DNA of 64,000 nt from Flavobacteriaceae bacterium (GTDB lineage Bacteria > Bacteroidota > Bacteroidia > Flavobacteriales > Flavobacteriaceae), in contig JASBUG010000023.1 of the NCBI GenBank assembly GCA_030148025.1, forward strand, positions 186,001-250,000, written 5' to 3'. The notes beneath the pieces are model-generated. The model worked only from the letters and a program-made list of their open reading frames with translations. It did not search any database and was not told where the DNA came from. A program made the position numbers and the translations under genes. Below are positions 34,206 to 43,738 of the stretch, piece by piece. How positions within the stretch are numbered: the stretch's first letter is position 1; each line of letters opens with the position of its first letter.

Positions 34206-36470
34206 ATGGCATTCGATATAGACATGATCAAAAAAGTGTATGGTCAAATGACTGAAAGAGTTGATAAAGCTCGTGAAGTTGTTGGAAAACCATTAACACT
34301 ATCAGAAAAAATATTATACAATCACCTTTGGGATGGAACAGCATCTAAAGCATTTCAAAGAGGAAAAGATTATGTCGATTTCGCACCAGACCGTATTGCT
34401 TGTCAAGATGCAACAGCACAGATGGCGTTGTTACAATTCATGCAAGCAGGAAAAGAGAAGGTAGCAGTTCCAACAACTGTACACTGCGATCACTTAATAC
34501 AAGCTAAAGTTGGTGCGACAAAAGATTTGCAAGTTGCACTTAATAATAGTAACGAAGTTTTTAACTTTTTAGAGTCTGTTTCTAATAAATATGGTATTGG
34601 ATTCTGGAAACCAGGAGCTGGTATTATTCACCAAGTAGTATTAGAAAATTATGCATTCCCTGGAGGAATGATGATTGGTACAGATTCACATACTGTAAAT
34701 GCTGGTGGATTAGGAATGGTTGCTATTGGTGTTGGTGGAGCTGATGCAGTAGATGTAATGGCAGGAATGCCTTGGGAACTTAAATTTCCTAAATTAATAG
34801 GTGTGAAGTTAACAGGTAAATTATCTGGTTGGACAGCGCCAAAAGATGTAATTCTTAAAGTAGCAGGAATCCTTACTGTAAAAGGAGGAACAGGAGCCAT
34901 TGTTGAATACTTTGGACCTGGAGCAACAGCCATGTCTTGTACAGGTAAAGGAACCATCTGTAACATGGGAGCTGAAATAGGTGCTACGACTTCTACATTT
35001 GGATATGATGAATCTATGGAGCGTTATTTACGTGCAACAGATAGAAATGATGTTGCTGATGCTGCTAATGAAATAAAAGATTATTTAACGGCTGATGCTG
35101 AAGTATACGCTAATCCAGAGCAATATTTCGATCAGGTAATAGAAATAAACCTAGATGAGTTAATGCCACACTTAAACGGACCATTTACACCTGATTTAGC
35201 TACTCCTGTTGGAACAATGACAGATAAAGCTAATGAGAATGATTGGCCTTTAAAAGTTGAATGGGGATTAATAGGGTCTTGTACCAACTCATCCTACGAA
35301 GATTTATCACGTGCAGCTTCTATAGCACAACAAGCACTTGATAAAGGGTTAAAAACTAAAGCTGAATTTGGAATTAATCCAGGTTCTGAACAAGTACGTT
35401 ATACTGCAGATCGCGATGGTATTTTAAATGTGTTTGAAAAACTAGACGCTAAAATATTTACGAATGCTTGTGGACCGTGTATTGGTCAATGGGGACGTTA
35501 TGAAGATCCTAAAAATGCACCAAAAAATAGTATAGTACATTCGTTTAACAGAAACTTTGCTAAGCGTGCTGATGGGAATCCTAACACGCATGCCTTTGTT
35601 GCTTCACCAGAAATGGTTGCAGCTATTGCAATTTCGGGACGTTTAGACTTCAATCCGTTAACAGATAAGTTAATTAATGAGAATGGAGAAGAAGTAATGT
35701 TAGATGAACCAACAGGATGGGAGTTACCATCTAAAGGATTCGCTGTTGAGGATGCAGGATTTATTGCGCCTGAAGAAGATGGAAGTCATGTAAATGTGGT
35801 TGTAGATCCAAGCTCAGAACGTTTAGAGTTACTAACACCTTTTACGCCAATAGGAGATTCAATTACTGGAGCTAAATTGCTTATTAAGGCTTTTGGTAAG
35901 TGTACAACAGACCATATTTCTATGGCAGGACCTTGGTTACGCTATAGAGGGCACTTAGATAATATTTCAAATAACATGTTAATTGGAGCTGTAAATGCAT
36001 TCAATAAACAAACTAACTTTGTAAAGAACCAATTAAATGGTGAATACGATGCTGTACCAAAAGTGCAACGTGAGTATAAAGCCAATGGTATTTTTACTGT
36101 AGTAGTTGGAGATCATAATTATGGTGAAGGTTCATCACGTGAGCACGCTGCCATGGAACCTCGTCATTTAGGTGTTGCTGCTGTAATAGTGAAGTCGTTT
36201 GCACGTATTCACGAAACAAACCTTAAAAAACAAGGTATGTTAGGGTTAACATTTGCAAATGAGAACGATTACGATTTAATACAAGAGGATGATACATTCA
36301 ACTTCTTAGATCTTGATCAATTTGCACCAGGAAAACCATTGACTATCGAAGTTGTTCATGCTGATGGCTCTAAGGATACGATAGTTGCAAATCACACTTA
36401 TAATGAAGGACAAATAGAGTGGTTTAAAGAAGGATCTGCTTTAAATTTAATTAAGAAGCAAAATGCTTAA
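34206..36470 (+). CDS. acn: aconitate hydratase (mitochondrial-like type)
   Basis: 754-residue TCA-cycle enzyme isomerising citrate and isocitrate. The [4Fe-4S] cysteines are in [11 protein letters not shown] and [11 protein letters not shown]; the swivel domain motif is [15 protein letters not shown]. It is of the mitochondrial aconitase branch common in Bacteroidota, longer than AcnB-type blocks would suggest and lacking the N-terminal helical extension of AcnB. It has its own promoter and terminator. Confidence 0.96.
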   Translation: MAFDIDMIKKVYGQMTERVDKAREVVGKPLTLSEKILYNHLWDGTASKAFQRGKDYVDFAPDRIACQDATAQMALLQFMQAGKEKVAVPTTVHCDHLIQAKVGATKDLQVALNNSNEVFNFLESVSNKYGIGFWKPGAGIIHQVVLENYAFPGGMMIGTDSHTVNAGGLGMVAIGVGGADAVDVMAGMPWELKFPKLIGVKLTGKLSGWTAPKDVILKVAGILTVKGGTGAIVEYFGPGATAMSCTGKGTICNMGAEIGATTSTFGYDESMERYLRATDRNDVADAANEIKDYLTADAEVYANPEQYFDQVIEINLDELMPHLNGPFTPDLATPVGTMTDKANENDWPLKVEWGLIGSCTNSSYEDLSRAASIAQQALDKGLKTKAEFGINPGSEQVRYTADRDGILNVFEKLDAKIFTNACGPCIGQWGRYEDPKNAPKNSIVHSFNRNFAKRADGNPNTHAFVASPEMVAAIAISGRLDFNPLTDKLINENGEEVMLDEPTGWELPSKGFAVEDAGFIAPEEDGSHVNVVVDPSSERLELLTPFTPIGDSITGAKLLIKAFGKCTTDHISMAGPWLRYRGHLDNISNNMLIGAVNAFNKQTNFVKNQLNGEYDAVPKVQREYKANGIFTVVVGDHNYGEGSSREHAAMEPRHLGVAAVIVKSFARIHETNLKKQGMLGLTFANENDYDLIQEDDTFNFLDLDQFAPGKPLTIEVVHADGSKDTIVANHTYNEGQIEWFKEGSALNLIKKQNA

Positions 36471-36497
36471 GAAGTATTTTTCTTAAAATAATATGAG

Positions 36498-36526
36498 AAC
36501 TCCCAATTTTTATTGGGAGTTTTTTT
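36498..36526 (+). terminator. Rho-independent terminator after aconitase
   Basis: AACTCCCAAT and ATTGGGAGTT with a 4-nt loop and a run of T residues. Confidence 0.85.
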
Positions 36527-36589
36527 ATGCTTGGTTGTAAGTATTATTAACACTTTTCGAACTTAAATAAAACTTTCAAATCTTGTAAC

Positions 36590-37261
36590 ATGCAAACTGT
36601 TTGGTTTTTTGAAGATGTAAATCTTTTTAAAATTTTATGCCCTCATAAGTTTAAAGCTTATAAGAGTACACACGAATTTGATGCTTATAAAAAGAAGGAC
36701 TATATCTATTTTGAGGAGGATTCAGCAAATAAGGTATATCTTATTGAAAAAGGCAAAGTAAAAATAGGTTATTATACAGAGGCTGGTGACGAAGTTGTAA
36801 AAGCAATTTTAACCAGAGGAGAGTTGTTTGGCGAAAAGGCCATTTTGGGTGAATTAAAGCGTGATGAATTTGCTCAGTCTGTAGATAACAACACATCTAT
36901 TTGTCCCATAGGAGTTCAAACGATGCATGATCTTATGAGAGACAATCAAACCTTTAGTTTTAAGGTGTATAAATTTATAGGCTTAAAATTCAAAAAATTA
37001 GAAAGACGATTGCAGTTACTGTTATTTAAAGATGCAAAAACACGTCTCATGGAATTTTTAGATGAATTATGTAATGAATATGGTTATGACTGTAAAGAAA
37101 CAGGCGATCATGTGATAAAGCATCCGTATACACAAAAAGATATAGCCTCATTAATAGGTACTTCAAGACCGACTTTAAATGTGCTTTTAAATGAGTTAAA
37201 GGAAGAAAATTTTCTAGATTTTAGTAGAAAAGAAATAAGAATCTATAAAAAAACTGCTTAG
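36590..37261 (+). CDS. Crp/Fnr family transcriptional regulator
   Basis: 223 residues. N-terminal cyclic-nucleotide-binding-like domain (YFEEDSANKVYLIEKGKVKI, GELFGEKAILGE) and a C-terminal winged helix with TQKDIASLIGTSRPTLNVLLNELKEE at about residues 183-208. There are no clustered N-terminal cysteines, so it is not an Fe-S type Fnr. The bound effector and targets are not known. A membrane nucleotide cyclase is encoded at 57142 in this window, but no link is shown. Confidence 0.92.
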   Translation: MQTVWFFEDVNLFKILCPHKFKAYKSTHEFDAYKKKDYIYFEEDSANKVYLIEKGKVKIGYYTEAGDEVVKAILTRGELFGEKAILGELKRDEFAQSVDNNTSICPIGVQTMHDLMRDNQTFSFKVYKFIGLKFKKLERRLQLLLFKDAKTRLMEFLDELCNEYGYDCKETGDHVIKHPYTQKDIASLIGTSRPTLNVLLNELKEENFLDFSRKEIRIYKKTA

Positions 37262-37332
37262 TGTTAGCTGGCTAACATTTTATAATCTTACCAGACTGTA
37301 ATTTTGAAATTATAATAAAAAAAATTATAGTT

Positions 37333-38202
37333 ATGATAAGAAAAATGTTTTTAGGAGTGTTAGCTATGGCGTTGTTAGCTACTTCTTGTAGTGATGATGA
37401 CAACGCTCCATCAACTTCAAATTTAGTACTTAATCTTTCAGGTTTAGAGGCTTTGGGAGATGATTTTGTTTATGAAGGTTGGATCATTGTTAATGGTAAT
37501 CCAATATCTACAGGAACGTTTACCAGTGTAAGCTTCCCGCAATCATTTTCGGTTGATGCTTCACAATTAGCATCGGCTACTACATTTGTATTATCTATTG
37601 AGCCAGCTGTAGATCCAGATCCTGCTCCGGCGGCTACTAAAATACTTGTTGGAGATTTCTCTGGTAATAGTGCTAATGTTAATTCAAATGGCATCGTTGC
37701 AGATTTTTCTAGTGCAACTGGAAAATATATTTTAGCAACACCAACAGACAGCGATATGACAAATGAAGAAAGTGGTGTTTGGTTTTTAGATAATTCAAGT
37801 GGTAGTGCTGTTGCAGGGTTGTCATTACCAACGCTGTCAGATGGATGGAAATATGAAGGATGGGCAGTAATTAATGGAATGCCAGTAAGTACAGGAACTT
37901 TTATAGATCCAGCAATGGCTGATGATAATGCGGCAACTTCGGTTTTTAAAGGAGATGCTGGAAATGGTCCAAATTATCCTGGAGAAGACTATTTACAAAA
38001 TGCGCCTGCTGGATTAACTTTTCCAACAGATCTAAAAGGGACAACAATTGTAATTTCTGTAGAACCAAGCCCAGATAATAGTCCATCACCATTTACATTA
38101 AAACCTTTGGCTCATATGGTTCCTGCTAATGCGGCTAATCATACCACAATAACTATGGGAACAGGACCAGTAACATTATTGTCTGGTACTGTAACAAGGT
38201 AG
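37333..38202 (+). CDS. lipoprotein with two RskA-like repeats
   Basis: 289-residue lipoprotein (signal peptide with lipobox ATSC). It contains two related halves: FVYEGWIIVNGNPISTGTF at about residues 45-65 and WKYEGWAVINGMPVSTGTF at about 173-192, each followed by a variable region and a VLSIEP or VISVEP strand. The YEGW...NG.P.STG unit resembles the C-terminal domain of anti-sigma factor RskA, but there is no transmembrane anti-sigma domain or sigma gene nearby. Function unknown. It lies 71 bp after the Crp/Fnr gene. Confidence 0.8.
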   Translation: MIRKMFLGVLAMALLATSCSDDDNAPSTSNLVLNLSGLEALGDDFVYEGWIIVNGNPISTGTFTSVSFPQSFSVDASQLASATTFVLSIEPAVDPDPAPAATKILVGDFSGNSANVNSNGIVADFSSATGKYILATPTDSDMTNEESGVWFLDNSSGSAVAGLSLPTLSDGWKYEGWAVINGMPVSTGTFIDPAMADDNAATSVFKGDAGNGPNYPGEDYLQNAPAGLTFPTDLKGTTIVISVEPSPDNSPSPFTLKPLAHMVPANAANHTTITMGTGPVTLLSGTVTR

Positions 38203-38276
38203 ACATTGGTTAATTTGTTTTTTTGTTAGATTTAAGGCATAGTTTCGACAGAGAGACTATGCTTTAATTTTTTAGA

Positions 38277-38837
38277 ATGAAGATTACTAAATCGCAACGG
38301 AATAACATCCTATTTGTAGTGCTAATAGCATTATTTATAATACCACAAACAAGAAAACCTATTCAGATTGTTTTGCAAAAAGTACTGGCTTCTTTTAGTC
38401 CTTCAACCATTGCAGTAGATGATAGAAAATCAATATCTTTTGATAATTGGAGATTACAAGATCTGTCAGGAAATGAAATTAATTTCAAAGAGTTAGAAGG
38501 TAAGGTTGTTTTGCTTAATTTTTGGGCGACTTGGTGCCCACCTTGTATTGCAGAATTTCCTCATATAGAAGCACTCTACGAAGACTATGAAACGAAAGTA
38601 GCATTTGTACTGGTTTCTAATGAAAAGCAAGAAGTAGTTAAGGCATTTTTAGATAAAGAGAAGTTTAATATAAATAGTTACACACCACTTAATCAATATC
38701 CAAAAGGGTTGCACATTTCAAGTATACCCAGAACACTACTAATTGACAAGAACGGAAACATTGTTATTGATAAAACTGGAGCTGCAAACTGGAATAGTGA
38801 TAAGGTTAGGGGACAAATAGATGAATTGCTTAAATAA
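38277..38837 (+). CDS. membrane-anchored TlpA-like thioredoxin
   Basis: 186 residues. One N-terminal membrane helix (NILFVVLIALFIIPQ), then a TlpA/ResA-type thioredoxin domain with LNFWATWCPPCIAEFP (WCPPC active site) and the cis-proline segment SSIPRTLLID. It would reduce disulfides in the periplasm, as in cytochrome c maturation. It is convergent with the photoprotection operon and overlaps its last gene by 8 bp. Confidence 0.93.
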   Translation: MKITKSQRNNILFVVLIALFIIPQTRKPIQIVLQKVLASFSPSTIAVDDRKSISFDNWRLQDLSGNEINFKELEGKVVLLNFWATWCPPCIAEFPHIEALYEDYETKVAFVLVSNEKQEVVKAFLDKEKFNINSYTPLNQYPKGLHISSIPRTLLIDKNGNIVIDKTGAANWNSDKVRGQIDELLK

Positions 38838-39258
38838 TTTCCCAAGGCTCTATATCTCCTTCTGTAGTATGGAATAACGAGTGCGTTATAGGTTCGTTAA
38901 TTTGCAGAAGTATTTGGTATGAATTAGGGCAGCGAGATTGTAATTTATTTAATAAATGAGTTCTTTCATAGGTTATTTGCCCTTTGGTTACGAGAGCAGC
39001 TTGATGTGTAAACGTCCAATCAATTTTTTCTCGATTAAAGTGATATCCTCGTTTTATAGATTCATTGTAAACTTCAGATAGGTATTGATTAATACCAGAT
39101 AATGGATTTTGCATAGATTTAAATCTAAGTAATTGTGGGTGATTTTTATACCCTTTGGTTTTTCCTTCTAGAACATGTTTTGCTAAAAGTGTTTCCCTCC
39201 AGAGGGCAACCAGACCTTTTGTGTCAAGATATTTAGGATGTAAAGACCAAATTCTCAT
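38830..39258 (-). CDS. pyrimidine dimer DNA glycosylase (T4 endonuclease V family)
   Basis: 142 residues. The N-terminus MRIWSLHPKYLDTKGLVALWRE fits the T4 EndoV/PDG family: an N-terminal amine as nucleophile and Glu22 as the equivalent of catalytic Glu23 in T4. It cuts the glycosyl bond at UV-made cyclobutane dimers and nicks the backbone. The ATG overlaps the stop of the lycopene cyclase gene (ATGA), so it is translated from the carotenoid mRNA. Activity is inferred from the family. Confidence 0.86.
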   Translation of the reverse strand: MRIWSLHPKYLDTKGLVALWRETLLAKHVLEGKTKGYKNHPQLLRFKSMQNPLSGINQYLSEVYNESIKRGYHFNREKIDWTFTHQAALVTKGQITYERTHLLNKLQSRCPNSYQILLQINEPITHSLFHTTEGDIEPWEII

Positions 39259-39932
39259 TTTCGGAATAGTTTCATTAATATAAGATTGCTAAGTATAAGT
39301 GAAAATGCATAAACACTGTCTTCTATAGGAATAGTAAACAACCTAAGTCCTAAGTTTTCATGGTTATTATACCAAACGACTTCTCCATTAATAAAGCTTC
39401 CTGTTAAAATGCCATTGACAATAAAAAAGGGGATAAGCATCACTAGAAAGGTTATGAAATAGCTTTGTAGGATTTGCTTATGAATTAGAAAGCCAATAAC
39501 TAAAACTAAGGTAGCTACAATAAAATTTACAAAAGTGTACCATTTACTGTAATTAGAGACTGCAACTAAAACAAACAATATAGTTAACAAGTAGCTTATG
39601 ATCGTTGTTATCTTTGAGTTTAGTTTTAGATTAGGGAAATAGTGTAACAAAGCATAATGTGTGAAGACACATGCGTATGGTATACATAAAAAGAATAACA
39701 GCTCCTCGAGAGGTAATTTTAAAATTTTTAAACCTAAAAAATAAGCCTCATTAAACCCCCAAATACCGTTTATTGTGAACATAATGTCCCAAATAATATA
39801 GAAACTTCCTGTAATGAAAATGGAAAGAAATAATGGTTTCCATTGCTTATAAAATTGAAGCTTAGGGTGAAAACTGTAGGCAAGAGGTATAGAAATACTT
39901 GCAAGATTTAATATTAAATACAACGATTTCAC
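39255..39932 (-). CDS. lycopene cyclase (CrtYc/d-type membrane protein)
   Basis: 225-residue membrane protein with about seven predicted helices. The lycopene cyclase domain motif (KILKLPLEELLFFLCIPYACVFTHYALLH; the P-L-E-E-L/E-F motif) is present, and the later IPIEDSVYAFSLILSNLI is a second copy. It converts lycopene to beta-carotene. The GTG start overlaps the crtZ stop (GTGA), and its own stop overlaps the PDG start, so it is tightly coupled. Confidence 0.88.
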   Translation of the reverse strand: MKSLYLILNLASISIPLAYSFHPKLQFYKQWKPLFLSIFITGSFYIIWDIMFTINGIWGFNEAYFLGLKILKLPLEELLFFLCIPYACVFTHYALLHYFPNLKLNSKITTIISYLLTILFVLVAVSNYSKWYTFVNFIVATLVLVIGFLIHKQILQSYFITFLVMLIPFFIVNGILTGSFINGEVVWYNNHENLGLRLFTIPIEDSVYAFSLILSNLILMKLFRK

Positions 39933-40378
39933 TTTTTAAAGTATTTAAATGGAACTATAAGCATCCCGAAACATTCACCATCTTGTTTTCCTAGGTGTTT
40001 ATGGTGTATTTTATGTGCACGACGAACACCTTTAGCGTACCAATTGTTTGCATTTCTAAACATTCTAAAACGCTGATGAATAAATATATCATGAACGATA
40101 AAATATGTTATGCCATAGGCTAAAATACCTAAGCCAATTGGTAGGCAAAACCAAACGGACTCAAAGCGCCATAGGTAAAAGCAACTCATACTTACAATAG
40201 CATAAAAAACAAAGAAGAAGTCGTTTCGTTCAAACCAACTGTTGTGATCTTTTTTATGATGATCTTTGTGTAAATGCCATAAAAAACCATGCATGATATA
40301 CTTATGTGTAAACCATGCCATAAACTCCATAAATGCAAAGGTTCCTAAAAAGGTCAATATCCAGTAAAAAGTAGTCAT
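39929..40378 (-). CDS. crtZ: beta-carotene hydroxylase
   Basis: 149-residue membrane di-iron hydroxylase. Histidine boxes: FTHKYIMHGFLWHLHKDHHK and HDIFIHQRF...RRAHKIHHKHLGKQDGECFG. It adds hydroxyl groups at C-3 and C-3' of beta-carotene to make zeaxanthin, the common yellow pigment of marine Flavobacteriia. It follows crtB by 2 bp and overlaps the cyclase gene by 4 bp. Confidence 0.93.
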   Translation of the reverse strand: MTTFYWILTFLGTFAFMEFMAWFTHKYIMHGFLWHLHKDHHKKDHNSWFERNDFFFVFYAIVSMSCFYLWRFESVWFCLPIGLGILAYGITYFIVHDIFIHQRFRMFRNANNWYAKGVRRAHKIHHKHLGKQDGECFGMLIVPFKYFKK

Positions 40379-40380
40379 AA

Positions 40381-41220
40381 TTACAATAAATTTAATTGGA
40401 ATTTTACATAACTACGAGTTAGTAGCTCTATCTTTTTATAGTTGGGAACCCTTATTCTTGAGTTTTTGATTTCTAAAGCAGGTGTTTTTTTTAGTTTTTT
40501 AAGAAGTTGTTTGTAATACCTATAAGCCATAAATACACCAAATCGTGCTTCTATAGGTAGCCTTTTAATTCCTGATAAACCTTCTTTAAAGTCGGCTTCT
40601 ATATCATTAATGATTTGTTGTTTTGTTGTTTCATTGAGATTATTCAAATCGGTATTAGGAAAATACGTTCGGTTTAATTCTTCATGATCAGCTTTTAAAT
40701 CTCTTAAAAAATTCACCTTTTGAAATGCTGAACCCAGAGCCATAGCAGAATTCATTAAATCATAATATTTTTTTTCATGTCCTTTTACAAATACTTTTAA
40801 ACACATTAAGCCTACTACATCTGCCGAACCATAGATGTACGTCTTGTACTCTTCTGTTGTTAAATATGTTAACTTGTGAAGATCCATGCGCATCGAGTTT
40901 ATAAAAGCGTCGACTAATGCTTTATCTATATTGTATCTATGGAATGTGTGTTGAAATGCATTTAAAATTGGATTTAAACTAATTTTATTGTCTATCGCTA
41001 ATTCAAGGTCGTACTCAAACTTGTTGAAGAGGTCTTCTTTATTGTAGGAGTGAAAAGAATCTACAATTTCATCAGCAAACCTTACAAAACCGTAGATATT
41101 GTAAATGTCTTGCCTAATAGTTTTAGATAGCATTTTAGTTGCAAGTGAAAAAGAAGTACTATAGGTTGTAGTAACCAGTTTGCTACAGTTATAGGATACA
41201 TTGTCAAATAGTGCTTTCAT
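40381..41220 (-). CDS. crtB: phytoene synthase
   Basis: 279-residue head-to-head prenyl synthase making phytoene from two GGPP. The Asp-rich substrate sites are VRFADEIVDSF (near residue 49) and NFLRDLKADHEELNRTYFP (DxxxD). The C-terminus PNYKKIELLTRSY is typical. It sits 1 bp after crtI. Confidence 0.95.
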   Translation of the reverse strand: MKALFDNVSYNCSKLVTTTYSTSFSLATKMLSKTIRQDIYNIYGFVRFADEIVDSFHSYNKEDLFNKFEYDLELAIDNKISLNPILNAFQHTFHRYNIDKALVDAFINSMRMDLHKLTYLTTEEYKTYIYGSADVVGLMCLKVFVKGHEKKYYDLMNSAMALGSAFQKVNFLRDLKADHEELNRTYFPNTDLNNLNETTKQQIINDIEADFKEGLSGIKRLPIEARFGVFMAYRYYKQLLKKLKKTPALEIKNSRIRVPNYKKIELLTRSYVKFQLNLL

Positions 41221-41221
41221 T

Positions 41222-42727
41222 TTATTCTGTGTATTGTAATATGGTTTGCGAAGAGGGTATTTTTAGAGGCGCATGTTTTTGTATTAGTTCAGAAACTATT
41301 TTTCCTGAGATAAGAGCAGGAGGCACACCAGGCCCAGGAACTGTTAATTGTCCAGTAAAGTATAGATTCTTCACTTTTTTGCTTTTAAGCTTTGGTCTTA
41401 AAAATGCTGTTTGTAGTAGTGTGTTAGCCATACCATATGCGTTGCCTTTATATGAGTTGTAATCTTTAATAAAGTCTTTAATACAAAATGATTCCTTAAA
41501 AAGGATGCTGTCGTTTATATTTTGTGAGGTTACATGTTCAAGCCGTGTAATTATCTTTTTAAAATAAACCTCTCTTAATTCTGGAGTGTCTTCTAATCCT
41601 GGAGCTAATGGAATCAAAAATGTTGCGGCCTCTTTATCTTTGGGAGCAAAACTAGAATCTGTAATGCTAGGAAAACTCGCGTAAAATAAGGGGTTGTCGG
41701 GCCATTTTGGATTGTTGTAGATATTGTTGGCATGTGTGTCAAAATCAACATCGAAGAACAATGTGTGATGAGACACATTTTTTAATTTTTTATTGAAACC
41801 AACATAAAATAATAATGATGATGGAGCAAAGGTTTTATTACTCCAGTATGTTTCAGAGTATTGTCTGTGTTTTCTATCTAATAATGATTCTGTGTGATGA
41901 TAGTCAGCGCCACTTAAAAGAATATCACATTTATAGTATTTTCCATTCGAGATTATACCTCTTACACATTTGTCAATAACGTCTATCTTTTCAATAGGCG
42001 CTTGTGTTTTAAAGGTAACACCTAATTCGATCGCTAATTTTTTTAAACTAGTAATTACTTCAAACATTCCCTTCTTTGGGTGAAATGTTCCTAACCCAAA
42101 ATCGGCATAATTCATAAAGCTGTAAAAGGATGGTGTGTCGCTTGGTTTAGCACCAAGAAAGAGCACAGGAAATTCAAGGATTTGTGCTAAGCGGTTATTA
42201 TTAAAACTTTTCTGTACATCTTTCTTAATTGTGCTAAAAAATTGATCTAGCTTATAAATGGTTTTTGCTGTAACAAGCTCTAGTGGTGAAATCCCTGGTT
42301 TATAAACTAGATCTTTTATTGCTATATCATAATTTTCTTTTGCTTTATCAATAAATTTTTTGAGTTGAATTGAACTCCCTTTTTCTTCTTTTTCAAATAC
42401 TTTATATATTTTTTCAATACAGTCTTCAATTGTTATGTAGTCTTCTTTATCAAAGTATACCTGGTAAGCGGGATTTAACTTCTCTAATGAATAATAGTTT
42501 GATGAAGATTTGTTAAAATCGGAAAAGAACTTTTCAAATACATCTGGCATCCAATACCATGTTGGTCCCATATCAAAGGTGAATCCCTCTTTTTTTAATT
42601 GTCTTGCGCGTCCTCCAATAGACGCGTTCTTTTCAAAAATTGTCACATCATATCCATCTCTAGCTAGATAGCATGCAGCAGATAGAGATGAGAATCCGGA
42701 ACCGATTATGTGAATTGTTGTATTCAT
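41222..42727 (-). CDS. crtI: phytoene desaturase CrtI type
   Basis: 501 residues from the ATG at 42727. N-terminal FAD-binding motif HIIGSGFSSLSAACYLARDGY and GGRARQLKKEGFTFDMGPTWYWMP; C-terminal FAD end-motif FTGQLTVPGPGVPPALISGKIVSELI. It introduces four double bases of desaturation to make lycopene. An earlier in-frame start at 42760 would lie upstream of the promoter, so it is rejected. It is the first gene of the crt-PDG operon. Confidence 0.95.
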   Translation of the reverse strand: MNTTIHIIGSGFSSLSAACYLARDGYDVTIFEKNASIGGRARQLKKEGFTFDMGPTWYWMPDVFEKFFSDFNKSSSNYYSLEKLNPAYQVYFDKEDYITIEDCIEKIYKVFEKEEKGSSIQLKKFIDKAKENYDIAIKDLVYKPGISPLELVTAKTIYKLDQFFSTIKKDVQKSFNNNRLAQILEFPVLFLGAKPSDTPSFYSFMNYADFGLGTFHPKKGMFEVITSLKKLAIELGVTFKTQAPIEKIDVIDKCVRGIISNGKYYKCDILLSGADYHHTESLLDRKHRQYSETYWSNKTFAPSSLLFYVGFNKKLKNVSHHTLFFDVDFDTHANNIYNNPKWPDNPLFYASFPSITDSSFAPKDKEAATFLIPLAPGLEDTPELREVYFKKIITRLEHVTSQNINDSILFKESFCIKDFIKDYNSYKGNAYGMANTLLQTAFLRPKLKSKKVKNLYFTGQLTVPGPGVPPALISGKIVSELIQKHAPLKIPSSQTILQYTE

Positions 42728-42728
42728 T

Positions 42729-42764
42729 TTGTTTAACAAATATATAAAAAAATTAAACAAAATG
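42729..42764 (-). promoter_or_regulatory. crtI operon promoter with TTGTTWAACAA operator
   Basis: On the minus strand: TTGTTTAA (42760-42753), TATATTTG (42744-42737) as -7 element, and the palindrome TTGTTAAACAA (42739-42729) overlapping the -7 element and running up to the ATG at 42727. The merR promoter carries the same palindrome. Confidence 0.6.
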
Positions 42765-42778
42765 AAAATATTGATTTT

Positions 42779-43678
42779 TTAAACTGTTTTAATCAGCTCT
42801 TTTATTGAGGTATATATTGTAATTTCTTTTGGTAATAATTTTGGGTTGATGTCTTTTGTTTTTTTACCTAATACAAACAATTTGTGATGAGTATTATGAA
42901 GTATAGTGTCTTTAAAGTTTTTTAAGTAATCAATAATGTCATCAACTTCTGGCTTAATTGTAAAATACGTTCCAAAAGTAATATTGGTGTATTGATTTGA
43001 AATGTCAATTAGGCTATTGATAGGAACACTCTGGCCTAAAAAGATAGAGTGATATCCCGAGCATACTAATTCATAATTAATATATAATAAACCTATATCA
43101 TGAATTTCATTTAATGGTAAGAACAATACAAAAACGTTGTCTTTTGTATGTTGTTGTAAATTTTGAACCTTTTCAATATTTACCAATATTTTTTGTTTTA
43201 TTAAGGTAGAAATAAAGTGTTCATGTGCTGGTGTAATTGTATTAGTTTGCCATAGAATGCCTATTTCATTTAATAATGGTATAAATACATCGTAAAAAAT
43301 ATCTTTAAAAGAACTTTCTTGTAATAGGTTGTTGTAAGTATTGAAAAATAATGTTTGATCAAAGTTCAGCATTGCCATTTTAAAGGCATTAAGCGCGTGG
43401 TGTTTTTGTTCTCCCTTGGAGGCTATTTCTCTTACTAATTTTGGAATATCTTCAGATTGTAGCTTAGCTATTTTTGATATTTTGTATCCATGTCTGTTAA
43501 GAAAAGATACATTAAGTAATTTTTGTAAACTTTCAATACTGTAGTTCCTAATGTTGCTGTCTGATCTGTTAGGGTGTAAAAGGTTGTATCTTTTTTCCCA
43601 GATTCTAATGGTGTGAGCTTTAATACTAGTTAGATTTTCTAGATCTTTTATACTAAATGAGGTTTTTATATTGTTCAT
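42779..43678 (-). CDS. CarH-like MerR regulator with B12-binding domain
   Basis: 299 residues from the ATG at 43678 (an ATG at 43690 is also possible; the frame from 43765 would run through the tRNA-Leu gene). N-terminal MerR helix-turn-helix (FSIKDLENLTSIKAHTIRIWEKRYN). The C-terminal half has the CarH-type Wx9EH motif (LWQTNTITPAHEHF) and the cobalamin ExHxxG motif (NEIHDIGLL) with a later SINSLID region. In CarH these residues hold adenosylcobalamin and sense light. It is divergent in role but co-directional with crtI, 51 bp upstream of it, and is the likely repressor of the operon. Confidence 0.88.
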   Translation of the reverse strand: MNNIKTSFSIKDLENLTSIKAHTIRIWEKRYNLLHPNRSDSNIRNYSIESLQKLLNVSFLNRHGYKISKIAKLQSEDIPKLVREIASKGEQKHHALNAFKMAMLNFDQTLFFNTYNNLLQESSFKDIFYDVFIPLLNEIGILWQTNTITPAHEHFISTLIKQKILVNIEKVQNLQQHTKDNVFVLFLPLNEIHDIGLLYINYELVCSGYHSIFLGQSVPINSLIDISNQYTNITFGTYFTIKPEVDDIIDYLKNFKDTILHNTHHKLFVLGKKTKDINPKLLPKEITIYTSIKELIKTV

Positions 43679-43691
43679 TTTTGTTTGCATA

Positions 43692-43727
43692 TTGTTAAAC
43701 AAAAATAAATAAAAAAGATTAAAATGT
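43692..43727 (-). promoter_or_regulatory. merR promoter with TTGTTWAACAA operator
   Basis: On the minus strand: TATTTTTG (43707-43700) as -7 element, with the palindrome TTGTTTAACAA (43702-43692) overlapping it. The 35 bp match the crtI promoter closely, which suggests that the regulator also controls its own gene. Confidence 0.55.
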
Positions 43728-43738
43728 TTTTTGTGATG

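Noticed and set aside
42728-42760. Earlier start of crtI at 42760
   Set aside because: It would be upstream of the promoter -7 element and the added residues MFNFFIYLLNK are not part of the FAD-binding fold.
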